Positions 42,085 to 49,399 of a stretch of DNA of 64,000 nucleotides are shown in pieces. The position numbers and the translations under genes were made by a program. The notes beneath the pieces were generated by a model that made no database searches, had not been told where the DNA came from, and saw nothing but the letters and a program-made list of their open reading frames with translations. The stretch spans positions 2,418,001 through 2,482,000 of the forward strand of contig NZ_AP022314.1 of assembly GCF_009936235.1 (NCBI RefSeq), read 5' to 3'. Within the stretch, counting starts at the first letter, position 1. Each line of letters opens with the position of its first letter. Source of the stretch: Mycobacterium xenopi (GTDB lineage: Bacteria > Actinomycetota > Actinomycetes > Mycobacteriales > Mycobacteriaceae).

Positions 42085-42644
42085 GCCAATCGAAGCGTCG
42101 AGACCGAAGCAGTCGGGGGCCCGGACCCATCGTGGTCATGGGTGTGTCCGGCTCGGGCAAGTCCACGGTGGGCGCTGCGTTGGCCCGGCGGCTGGGGGTC
42201 CCGTTCGCGGATGCCGACGCATTCCACCCGCGCGCGAATATCGCCAAAATGGCCGCCGGTGAGCCGTTGAACGACCAAGACCGGTTCCCGTGGCTGGAGG
42301 CAGTCGGCAAGTGGCTGGCCGCTCACCGTGACGGCGGTGTGACGAGCTGCTCGGCGCTCACGCGCAAATACCGCGACCAGTTGCGTTCACACTGCCCCGA
42401 CGTCGAATTTCTGCACCTGAGCGGCTCGCCGGAGCTTATCCGTCACCGCCAGGCCGGCAGGACAGGCCATTTCATGCCCGCGACGCTGCTGGACTCGCAG
42501 TTCGACACGCTGGAGCCCCTCGGACCGGACGAGCGCGGGGTCACCGTCGACGTCGACCAAAGCGTCGACGCCATCGTCGAGACCTTTCTGGCCGGATTCG
42601 CGCCACCGCGCGGCGGCGGCGCCGGGACAGCTAGCGGTGGCTAG
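42063..42644 (+). CDS. gntK: Gluconokinase (GntK family)
   Basis: 193 residues from ATG 42063; an in-frame ATG at 42048 is also possible. The P-loop is VVMGVSGSGKSTVGAAL. The family segments FADADAFHPRANIAKMAAG, LNDQDRFPWL and CSALTRKYRDQLR bind gluconate and ATP. It phosphorylates gluconate to 6-phosphogluconate. It overlaps the upstream fusion gene by 22 bases. The ending is a low-complexity Gly/Ala tail. Confidence 0.9.
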   Translation: MAADADLSQSKRRDRSSRGPGPIVVMGVSGSGKSTVGAALARRLGVPFADADAFHPRANIAKMAAGEPLNDQDRFPWLEAVGKWLAAHRDGGVTSCSALTRKYRDQLRSHCPDVEFLHLSGSPELIRHRQAGRTGHFMPATLLDSQFDTLEPLGPDERGVTVDVDQSVDAIVETFLAGFAPPRGGGAGTASGG

Positions 42645-42681
42645 CATGCGGTGGTATCCCCGAGTGGGAGGCGGCGCAACG

Positions 42682-43074
42682 ATGTACCAGATCGCGGTGG
42701 TGCTGACGGCGATCACGCACGTCGCCTTCATCTGCTACGTCGTCGTCGGCGGCTTCATCGCACTGCGCTGGCGCCGCACGCTGTGGCTGCACATCGCAGC
42801 GGTACTTTGGGGCGCGGCCAGCGTGGTGGGCCATGTGGGCTGTCCTTTGACCGGACTGGAACGCTGGGCGCGGCGTCACGCCGGCATGCCGCCGCTGCCG
42901 CCGAAGGGGTTCATCGCCCACTACATCACCGGAGTGCTCTATCCCGTTAGTTGGGCGAACGCCGTGCAGCTGGCAGCGTTCGCCGTGATCGTCGCGTCGT
43001 GGGCGTTATATGCCTGGCATGGCCGGCATGTCCCGGTGCGCGCCCATCGAGGGGCATCCGACCGCGTGCGGTGA
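42682..43074 (+). CDS. DUF2784 membrane protein
   Basis: 130 residues from ATG 42682, preceded by GGGAGG; a GTG at 42637 overlapping gntK would add 15 residues. About four membrane segments: IAVVLTAITHVAFICYVVVG, LHIAAVLWGAASVVGHVG, a middle one around IAHYITGVLY, and LAAFAVIVASWALYAWH. The WGAASVVGHVGCPLTGLE segment is characteristic of DUF2784. The function is unknown. It is convergent with the DoxX gene. Confidence 0.8.
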   Translation: MYQIAVVLTAITHVAFICYVVVGGFIALRWRRTLWLHIAAVLWGAASVVGHVGCPLTGLERWARRHAGMPPLPPKGFIAHYITGVLYPVSWANAVQLAAFAVIVASWALYAWHGRHVPVRAHRGASDRVR

Positions 43075-43114
43075 CGACCGCCGCATGCGCAACGCCCCGC
43101 CGCCGTGGCGTCTC

Positions 43115-43924
43115 TTAGCGCTTCCGCCGGGTCTTGACCCGCTTGCGCGCCGCGCCCGCTAATTCCTCGCCTCGCTCCCGGGCGGTTTCGGCGAGCTCGC
43201 TTCCCCGCTCGCGGGCGGTTTGGACAAGTTCGGCGCCCCGCTGACGAGCGGTTTCGGCGAGTTCGCGTACCCGACCGCTGTCGGCCCATTCGCCGCCTCG
43301 CCTGCGGGCGGCCTCCACCAGGGGGGCGCTTTTTTCTGCCGCCGCGCTGGCAAGCTCCCGACCTCGTTCGGCGCCCACCTGGATACCGTGTCCGATTTTC
43401 TCCCCCAAACCCTCGGTGTCCAGCAAGGGTTCGTTAGACCCGCCGAGCGGCAGCGCCTCGGTCACCGCCTCAGAAATCCGGCTCGCCGCCTGTCGGCCAC
43501 GCCATCCCAACGACGGCTTGCCGGCCGTGTCGGCGGACGCAATGATCAGTCCGCCCAGCAGGCTTAGATCGGTCAGGAAGTCACGCCGTTTCTCGGCTTT
43601 GCGCTGCGGATCCGGTTCGGTCCAAAACATATGCGCGCCAAGGCTCCCCGGGATTACCGTGCATGCCAGCACGGCAGACGCGATGCGGGGGAGCTTGCCG
43701 GTCGCGAGCAAAACGCCGCCGCCGACCTGGACAGCCGCGTTGAGGCGTGCGAAAGTCTCGTCGTCGGAGGGCACCTTGGTACCAACGGGCTCCGGCAGCC
43801 TGCGCAGACCCGCCGCGGCGGGGCGCGCGGCGTCGACGGACGCGCTCGGGTTTCGCAATGTCTCTATACCTTGGCCGATGAACACCGCCGACAACAGCGG
43901 CCGGGCAATTCTGCGGATCAGCAT
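43115..43924 (-). CDS. DoxX-family membrane protein with C-terminal Arg/Glu/Ala repeats
   Basis: 269 residues from ATG 43924. The N-terminal DoxX part has LLSAVFIGQGIETLRNP and hydrophobic segments up to ~residue 150. The last ~70 residues are near-repeats of the form ETARxRGxEL (about 11 residues each, at least four copies), predicting a long charged helix or coiled coil. Part of this DoxX group is associated with oxidative-stress membrane complexes. The role of the repeat tail is unknown. It is downstream, on the same strand, of the interrupted DUF6328 gene. Confidence 0.75.
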   Translation of the reverse strand: MLIRRIARPLLSAVFIGQGIETLRNPSASVDAARPAAAGLRRLPEPVGTKVPSDDETFARLNAAVQVGGGVLLATGKLPRIASAVLACTVIPGSLGAHMFWTEPDPQRKAEKRRDFLTDLSLLGGLIIASADTAGKPSLGWRGRQAASRISEAVTEALPLGGSNEPLLDTEGLGEKIGHGIQVGAERGRELASAAAEKSAPLVEAARRRGGEWADSGRVRELAETARQRGAELVQTARERGSELAETARERGEELAGAARKRVKTRRKR

Positions 43925-43986
43925 GGCCGCGGTGTTCCCGCGTTGACCCGCACGCAAACCGGTGGGCGTGGCTTGGGTGGGCCGCG

Positions 43987-44492
43987 TCAGCGGACCGGCA
44001 GGTCACCACTTCCCGAGCGCATCCACAACGGAAGCACCACCCAGAAACCCGCTAGGGCGATCAGCGCGCAGACGCAGGCGATGACCGCGGCAGCACTACC
44101 GGCGACGGCGTCGAAGATCACCATGGTGACGCCGGTGAGCGCGAATCCTAGGAGCAACAACCCTGTGTAGGCCAACCGGTGCGCGGTCGACACCAGCGAT
44201 TTCAGCCGATGCCGGCGAAACAGCAACCGGTGCATCGCGACCGGAGCGACCAGCAGCACCGTAGAGGCGACCGAGCAGACGACTGTCGCGAGGTACACCG
44301 AGCGCATCGTCACACTCAACGCTCTAAACGGCTCCTGGAACGGCAACGTCAACAGGAAGCCGGTCAATAACTGGACACCGGTCTGCACAACCCGCAGCTC
44401 TTGCAACAGACTGGCCCAATTGCGATCCAGCCGTTCGGTTTCGGTCTCCTTGCGCGCGGCGTAATCCCATTGCTGGTCGCGTTCAGGATGGT
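43987..44492 (-). pseudogene. DUF6328-type membrane protein, main part (interrupted by the IS3 element)
   Basis: Codons from His 5 to the stop of a ~171-residue protein. The visible part runs RDQQWDYAARKETETERLDR, then four membrane segments (GVQLLTGFLLTLPF; VYLATVVCSVASTVLLVAP; LAYTGLLLLGFALTGVTMVI; VIACVCALIALAGFWVVLP), typical of DUF6328. The first four codons and start lie beyond the element at 46951-46963. Joining 44492 to 46954 gives ATG GAC GTC GAC CAT CCT in frame. A longer open frame to 44949 is only antisense reading of the transposase. Without the insertion it would lie 44 bases downstream of the tetR stop on the same strand. Confidence 0.9.
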
Positions 44493-44520
44493 TGAACCGT
44501 CCCGGGTTTCGTGCACACCT
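44493..44520 (+). repeat. Left terminal inverted repeat of the IS3 element
   Basis: 28 bases starting TGAACCGTCCCGGGTTT, matching the reverse complement of 46923-46950 at 25 positions (differences at positions 7, 18 and 19). Confidence 0.88.
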
Positions 44521-44543
44521 TCTTTTGAGGGAAGGATGGCACG

Positions 44544-44855
44544 ATGCCGAGCAAGTACGATGAGAACACCAAGGCCAAGGCGGTGCGGCTGGTCCGAGAG
44601 CATCGCGATGACTACGAGACCGAGTGGGCGGCGATGCGCGCGATCTCGGCGCGGTTGGGGATGAGCGCGGAGACGCTGCGCAAATGGGTGCGCCAGGCCG
44701 AGGTGGACGACGGTGAGGCTGCGGGTGTGCCGACTGAGACCGCACGCGAGCTGCGGGAGCTGCGCCGCAAAACCAAGGAACTTGAGCAAACGATCGAAAT
44801 ACTAAAGGCCGCAACAACTTTCTTCGCGCGGGAGTGCGACCCGCTACACCGCTGA
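44544..44855 (+). CDS. IS3-family transposase OrfA
   Basis: 103 residues. The HTH_Tnp_1 domain starts MPSKYDENTKAKAVRLVREH with the recognition helix MSAETLRKWVRQAE. A leucine-zipper-like stretch ELRELRRKTKELEQTIEILK follows, used for multimerisation. A GAGGGAAGG ribosome site precedes the ATG. It overlaps orfB, which lies in the -1 frame. The normal product is probably an OrfAB fusion made by frameshifting near TTFFARECDP; I could not point to a classical A6G slippery site. Confidence 0.92.
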   Translation: MPSKYDENTKAKAVRLVREHRDDYETEWAAMRAISARLGMSAETLRKWVRQAEVDDGEAAGVPTETARELRELRRKTKELEQTIEILKAATTFFARECDPLHR

Positions 44856-45814
44856 TCTGCGAGTTCATCGACGAACACAAGGACCGGTTCGGGGTCGTAC
44901 CGATGTGCCGCGCCCTGGGTGTCCAGGGCGTGGCGATCGCCCCACGCACCTACTGGGCACACCGGTCGTCGGCGCCGTCAAAACGGGCCCTGTGGGACAC
45001 CACGATCACCGAGATCCTCGCCGGCGTCTATGAGCCTGACGAGCACGGCAAACGCCCACCGGAGTGCCTGTACGGCAGCCTGAAGATGTGGGCGCACCTG
45101 CAGCGCCAGGGCATCCCGGTGGCGCGCTGCACGGTCGAACGGATCATGCGCAAGCACGGCTGGCGCGGGGCCACGCGCGCCCGGACGATACGCACTACCG
45201 AGCGCGATCCGGCCGCCGCGAGAGCGCCGGACCTGGTGCGGCGGCGCTTCCATGCATCGCGGCCCAACGAGCTGGACGTGGCGGACTTCACCTACGTGCC
45301 GCTCGATGGCGGCGGGTTCGGCTACACCGCATTCGTAATCGACGCCTATGCCGGGCTGATCGCGGGCTGGGAGTGCTCGTTGACGAAGAACACCGCCTTC
45401 GTCGAGCGGGCGATCCGCCAAGCCACGGCATACCGGGCGCGGCAGGGACATCCGCTCACCGGTGACACGATTCATCACAGCGATGCCGGATCACAATACA
45501 CCGCAACACATTTCACTGAGACACTGATGCTGGCCGGACTCGTCCCGTCGATCGGGACTGTCGGGGACGCCCTCGATAACGCGTTGGCCGAAACCACGAT
45601 CGGGCTCTACAAAACCGAGTGCGTGCGCGCGGGCTCCCCGTTCCGCACCGGACCGATCCGCACCCTCGCCGACCTGGAGAACATCACCTCGGCGTGGGTG
45701 CACTGGTATAACACCGCCAGGCTCATGCACCGCCTTGGCCGCCGCCCGCCAGCCGAAGCCGAGGCCGAGTACTACGCCCGGCTGCAAGCCGGCGACCCCA
45801 TCAGCAGTCCGTAG
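44834..45814 (+). CDS. IS3-family transposase OrfB (DDE integrase)
   Basis: 326 residues read from GTG 44834, in the -1 frame relative to orfA. An IS3-type N-terminal HTH_21 region (CEFIDEHKDRFGVVPMCRAL) precedes the rve catalytic core. Candidate catalytic acids are the Asp in LDVADFTYVPLDGG, the Asp in HHSDAGSQYTA and the Glu in DNALAETTIGLYKTE. The frame is intact, so the element may still be active. It ends 34 bases before the passenger gene. Confidence 0.93.
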   Translation: MRPATPLICEFIDEHKDRFGVVPMCRALGVQGVAIAPRTYWAHRSSAPSKRALWDTTITEILAGVYEPDEHGKRPPECLYGSLKMWAHLQRQGIPVARCTVERIMRKHGWRGATRARTIRTTERDPAAARAPDLVRRRFHASRPNELDVADFTYVPLDGGGFGYTAFVIDAYAGLIAGWECSLTKNTAFVERAIRQATAYRARQGHPLTGDTIHHSDAGSQYTATHFTETLMLAGLVPSIGTVGDALDNALAETTIGLYKTECVRAGSPFRTGPIRTLADLENITSAWVHWYNTARLMHRLGRRPPAEAEAEYYARLQAGDPISSP

Positions 45815-45848
45815 GCTCGGGTCGCGACGGGGGTGTCACCCAACACCG

Positions 45849-46861
45849 ATGGCAGACTCGGGACTTGTGGCGGAGTTGTTGATCGCGGTCAACCCGGATG
45901 AAGACTCCAGGCTGCCGTTGTTGCTGAGGGTCCCGCTCGGTGGCGGTGACCTGCTGTTCCGCACGTCGGGAACCTGGCCGCGGGAAAAAGCTTTGTTCGC
46001 CTACCCGGTACCGCTGGACGAGTGGCCCGACGATCCGGTAATCGTCGAACGAGTGCGGTTGCGGTCGTGTCGTCGGCGCGGCGCAGCGATCGACGTGATC
46101 GCCGACCGGTCCCGGCACAACCGCTCCCAGCTCGTGTTCACCCAGGCTCGGGGCCGCGACGTGGTGTTTTGGCAGTCGCCGCGCACCCGCAAACAGGCAC
46201 GCCCGAACGTGCGCACCCCGACCGCCCGCGCGCACGGCATCGAGGAGCTGCAGATCGTGGTCGACAGCCACGAGCAGTACGCCTACCGGTTCGCAACCCA
46301 GCAGGTCACCACGGTCAAGCGGGCGCTGCCGTGCGGGGACTACGGAATCGTCGTTGATGGTCAGCTTGTCGCCAGCGTGGAACGCAAGTCACTGGTCGAT
46401 CTGGTAGCCAGCCTCACCGGCGGCAAGCTGCGCTACCAGGTCGGCGACCTAGCCGCGCTCCCGCGCGCGGCGGTGGTCATCGAGGATCGCTACTCGCAGC
46501 TGTTCAAGCTTGACCGCATCCGGCCCGCGGTGGTCGCCGACGGGCTCGCCGAGTTGCAGATCCGCTGGCCGAACGTGCCCGTCGTGTTCTGCGAGACCCG
46601 CCAGCTCGCCGAGGAATACACCTACCGGTTCCTCGCCGCCGCCAACGCCTGGGCGACCACCGAACACGCTGCCATGCAACGTATCTCACCGATCAGAGTC
46701 GACATCGCCCACCTCGACCAGGCACCCGCAGCGCCGACGCCATCCACCGCCGAAGTCCGCGCCTGGGCTCGCGGCACCGGCTTACCGGTACCCGACCGCG
46801 GCGGCTCCGCCCCGAGATCTGGACTGCTTGGTACGACACCAACTCGTCGAACCGAACCTAG
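45849..46861 (+). CDS. ERCC4/XPF-type nuclease with C-terminal Lsr2-type DNA-binding domain (frameshifted at 3' end)
   Basis: Corrected length ~337 residues. Residues 1-120 form an actinobacterial N-terminal domain (LLIAVNPDEDSRLPLLLRVP, FWQSPRTRKQARPNVRTPT). Residues ~130-270 are an ERCC4 nuclease: VVDSHEQYAYRF, then CGDYGIVVDGQLVASVERKS followed by LVD, matching the GDxn-ERKxxxD catalytic motif. Residues ~298-333 resemble the Lsr2 C-terminal domain (VRAWARGTGLPVPDRGR). One C is missing at ~46802. Restoring it recovers the RGR minor-groove motif and a stop at 46861; as printed the motif is lost and the frame runs to 47207. The gene lies inside the IS3 element. Its biological role is unknown. 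Confidence 0.82.
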
Positions 46862-46922
46862 CGTCTACGGCCGCGTACTACGCTCACCACCAGATCAGGA
46901 AGCACACCGGTCACACGAAACG

Positions 46923-46950
46923 AGGTGTGCATCAAACCCGGGATGGTTCA
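46923..46950 (-). repeat. Right terminal inverted repeat of the IS3 element
   Basis: Reads TGAACCATCCCGGGTTT on the minus strand and ends with CA on plus. It is followed immediately by the second GGT of the target duplication. Confidence 0.88.
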
Positions 46951-46963
46951 GGTCGACGTCCAT
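46951..46963 (-). pseudogene. 5' end of the interrupted DUF6328 gene
   Basis: The start codon (ATG read from 46963) and the next three codons of the gene whose remainder is at 43987-44492. 46951-46953 is the duplicated target GGT. Confidence 0.85.
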
Positions 46964-47007
46964 CTGTGGATCATGCCAGCCGGCACCCTGCCAATGGGCT
47001 GCCTCAT

Positions 47008-47592
47008 TTATTCCAAGAGCAGTCGGGCCGACTTCTCCAGCCGATCGGCAATCTGGGTGTAGGAGGCGTATCCCATCCCGGCGCGCACCAGCGCGCCCGC
47101 GTACAACAGCTCCAGGGTTTCCACCACGTCGGGATCGCAGTCGGGACCCAGCGCCGAGACCAGCCGCTGGTGAATCTCCCGGCCAACGCGCAGCCGGAGC
47201 TGCTTGACCTCAGGATCGTTGCCCAGCAAGGCATTGGTCACCGCGCCGGCCAGCTCGGGTTCGTCGGCGACAAGCAGCGCGATGTGCCGCAGCACCGCGA
47301 CAACGCGCGCAACGGGATCCGGTGAATCGCCGCGGGGCGGCGAGGTCGAGGCGAGCCGCCGCCAGAAAACCTCGGCAACGAGGTGTTCCTTGGACGAGAA
47401 GTAGGTGTAGGCGGTGGCCGAGCCCACCCCGGCCTCGGCGGCCACGCGGCGAATAGTCAAGCCGGAGAAGCCTTCTCGGCTGAGCACCTCGATCGCCGCC
47501 CGGCCCAACCGCTCGACGGTGTCGGCTTGCTTGGCGGTCAGTCGGCGCCTGGTCGACTCCCGAGCCACCGGGTCAGACACGTGTCTGGACAC
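47008..47592 (-). CDS. TetR-family regulator
   Basis: 194 residues if GTG 47592 is used. The HTH is in RAAIEVLSREGFSGLTIRRV followed by AAEAGVGSATAYTYFSSKEHL, and the rest is an all-helical ligand-binding domain. The palindrome at 47574-47587 falls inside the first codons of this longest form, so a later GTG (47568, giving ~186 residues) is likely if that site is its operator. It is divergent from the methyltransferase at 47659. The identical 15-nt site upstream of the glycosyltransferase operon suggests it represses both transcription units and itself. Confidence 0.88.
   Translation of the reverse strand: MSRHVSDPVARESTRRRLTAKQADTVERLGRAAIEVLSREGFSGLTIRRVAAEAGVGSATAYTYFSSKEHLVAEVFWRRLASTSPPRGDSPDPVARVVAVLRHIALLVADEPELAGAVTNALLGNDPEVKQLRLRVGREIHQRLVSALGPDCDPDVVETLELLYAGALVRAGMGYASYTQIADRLEKSARLLLE
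47574..47590. promoter_or_regulatory. Candidate TetR operator, site 1
   Basis: CAGACACGTGTCTG at 47574-47587 is a perfect 14-bp palindrome. The 15 bases GACACGTGTCTGGAC (47576-47590) recur exactly at 51458-51472. The site lies between divergent tetR and the methyltransferase at 47659, with a TAATAT -10 candidate at 47603-47608 on the plus strand, so bound protein would cover its -35 region. Confidence 0.65.
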
Positions 47593-47658
47593 TACTACAA
47601 CGTAATATGGGCGGCAACAGACGCCCTTCCTGACGATTGCGACGGTTAGGTTCGACTT

Positions 47659-48345
47659 GTGACCTCTGGCTCGCAGCCCGCCGAGCAGACCCTCCGGTTG
47701 TTCGAGCTCGCCGACCGGGTTCCCGGTTTCATGCCGGCCGACGAGGGCAGGGCCCTGCATGACGCCGCGCTGCGCTACCTCGACCATGGCATCGGCCTGG
47801 AAATCGGCACTTACTGCGGCAAGTCCACGCTGTTGCTGGGCGCGGCTGCGGTTGCCCGCGACAGCGTGCTCTACACGATCGACCACCATCACGGCTCCGA
47901 AGAGCATCAGCCGGGGTGGGAATACCACGACCCCGCTCTGGTCGATGAGGCCAGCGGCCGCTTCGACACCTTGCCCACGTTTCGTCGCACACTCGACGAG
48001 GCCGGCTTGGACGACAACGTGGTCGCAGTGGTGGGCAAGTCGGCGCTGGTGGCCCGCGGCTGGCGCACCCCGCTTCAGCTGCTGTTCATCGATGGCGGCC
48101 ACAGCGAGGCCGCCGCTCACCAAGACTTCGACAACTGGGCACCGTGGGTGACGGTCGGCGGCGCGCTGATCATCCACGACGTCCTTCCCGATCCGCGCGA
48201 CGGCGGGCAGGCTCCGTACCAGATCTATTGCCGCGCCCTGCAAAGCGGGAAGTTCCGCGAAGTCTCGGTCGCCGGATCGTTGCGGGTGCTCGAACGCACT
48301 ACTGGCACACCGGGCGCTGCGCTTACCGATCCGTCGAGTTGCTGA
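47659..48345 (+). CDS. Class I SAM-dependent sugar O-methyltransferase (MeT1-like?)
   Basis: 228 residues from GTG. The SAM-binding motif is LEIGTYCGKSTLLLGAAAV. LLFIDGGHSEAAAHQDFDNW and GGALIIHDV carry acids that would bind a metal, as in the TylF/CmcI-type Mg-dependent enzymes. Next to a GT4 mannosyltransferase-like gene, a second methyltransferase and a toroid protein, it resembles the methylmannose-polysaccharide cluster, in which MeT1 blocks the reducing-end 1-OH. The assignment to MeT1 rather than MeT3 is an inference. It is convergent with the toroid gene, overlapping by 23 bases, and probably controlled by the operator at 47574. Confidence 0.7.
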   Translation: MTSGSQPAEQTLRLFELADRVPGFMPADEGRALHDAALRYLDHGIGLEIGTYCGKSTLLLGAAAVARDSVLYTIDHHHGSEEHQPGWEYHDPALVDEASGRFDTLPTFRRTLDEAGLDDNVVAVVGKSALVARGWRTPLQLLFIDGGHSEAAAHQDFDNWAPWVTVGGALIIHDVLPDPRDGGQAPYQIYCRALQSGKFREVSVAGSLRVLERTTGTPGAALTDPSSC

Positions 48346-49399
48346 CGCACTCGCAGTCGTAATCGCCCTCAAGACCGCGGGGCAGGTCGCTACCGCGGAA
48401 GATCCCGCTTCCAGGTGTGGTCAACGACAACGCGTCGGCCGCCAATATCACCGCTGCACCCGTCCACGTCGTTCGCTCGACCGGCCAGCGCTTGCCGTCG
48501 CTGAACACCAGGCCGGTCCAGTAGGAGCCGTCGGTTTCGCGCAGGTGTTGCATGGCGGCGAACTGCTGCAACGCCTGCCGGCGGTTGCCGATAGCGTCCA
48601 AAGCCAAGACCAACTCACACGTTTCCGCACCGGTGACCCACGGCCGGTCATCGACACAACGGACACCTAGGCCGTCGACAACGAAATCGGCCCAGCGCTC
48701 GGCTAGCCGGGCTTCGGCCGCCGCGCCGCGCAGCGCGCCGCCGAGAATCGGGTAGTACCAGTCCATCGAATGATGCGGCTTTTCGGTGAACGCCGACGGG
48801 TGCGCGATGATGGCGTGTCCGAGCCGGCCCAGTGCGACCTCCCATTCGGGCTGCGGTTGATCAAGGTGGTTCGCCAGGGCCAGCGCGCAGCGGATGCTGT
48901 GGAACACGCTGGCGCAACCGGTCAACAACGCCTCAGGGACCGGTCCTGATTCACCGCGGGCCCAGCAGATTTCGCCGCCTGCAAGCTGCAATTCCAGCAC
49001 AAAGTCGATCGCTGCGCGCACCGTCGGCCACATCGCAGCCGCGAAGCCGCGATCGCCGGTGATCAACACATGGTGCCAGACACCCACCGCAATGTAGGCG
49101 CAGAAGTTGCTGTCGCTGTTGGCATCCTCGACGACACCGGCCCGCAGCTGAATCGGCCATGACCCGTCGGCGCGCTGGTGGTGACGGCACCACTCGTACG
49201 CCCTGCGGGCCGGCTCGACGAGACCTGCGGCGGTGAGCGCCATCGCGCATTCGACGTGATCCCATGGATCGGTATGCCCGCCCTGCGACCATGGGATGGC
49301 ACCGGATGGTTCCTGCACCGCAGCAATTGATTCCGCGGTCTGCCGACACTGTTGTGGGGTGAGGACGCCTGGCACGCCCGGCGCGTCATACCAGCTCAA
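48323..49399 (-). CDS. Alpha/alpha-toroid protein, MMP hydrolase-like (MmpH?)
   Basis: 358 residues with repeated helix-pair character: VQEPSGAIPWSQGGHTDPWD, ADGSWPIQLRAG, TGDRGFAAAMWPTVRAAIDF, DGSYWTGLVFSDGKRWPVER. Such proteins are often labelled prenyltransferase-like, but the conserved Asp/Glu/Trp pattern also fits toroidal glycoside hydrolases. In the MMP cluster a toroid-fold hydrolase recycles the polysaccharide. The ATG overlaps the upstream methyltransferase stop by 14 bases, so it is in the operon glycosyltransferase-methyltransferase-toroid. There is no signal peptide, so it is probably cytosolic. Enzyme activity is inferred from context only. Confidence 0.65.
   Translation of the reverse strand: MSWYDAPGVPGVLTPQQCRQTAESIAAVQEPSGAIPWSQGGHTDPWDHVECAMALTAAGLVEPARRAYEWCRHHQRADGSWPIQLRAGVVEDANSDSNFCAYIAVGVWHHVLITGDRGFAAAMWPTVRAAIDFVLELQLAGGEICWARGESGPVPEALLTGCASVFHSIRCALALANHLDQPQPEWEVALGRLGHAIIAHPSAFTEKPHHSMDWYYPILGGALRGAAAEARLAERWADFVVDGLGVRCVDDRPWVTGAETCELVLALDAIGNRRQALQQFAAMQHLRETDGSYWTGLVFSDGKRWPVERTTWTGAAVILAADALSLTTPGSGIFRGSDLPRGLEGDYDCECVSNSTDR

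Larger units (their letters stand above)
44493..46950 (+). mobile_element. IS3-family element carrying an ERCC4 nuclease-Lsr2 passenger gene
   Basis: 2458 bp. The ends begin TG and finish CA. Left end 44493-44520 and right end 46923-46950 are inverted repeats matching at 25 of 28 positions. A 3-bp duplication GGT flanks it (44490-44492 and 46951-46953). Contents in order: orfA, orfB (DDE transposase), 34 bases, then the nuclease-Lsr2 gene on the same strand, then ~60 bases to the right end. No second end-like sequence follows orfB, so the passenger is inside the transposed unit. Excision on paper restores the DUF6328 gene. Ordinary IS3 elements are about 1.2-1.5 kb. Confidence 0.9.

Noticed and set aside
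44834..44855. orfA/orfB overlap as a sequencing frameshift
   Set aside because: The -1 overlap is the normal programmed arrangement of IS3 elements, unlike the six homopolymer losses.
43990..44949. 320-codon minus-strand frame joining the DUF6328 protein to upstream sequence
   Set aside because: The extra N-terminus is antisense transposase sequence; the true start is across the IS element at 46963.
46862..47207. C-terminal extension of the nuclease protein past the element end
   Set aside because: It arises only from the frameshift at ~46802, crosses the IS end and runs antisense to tetR.
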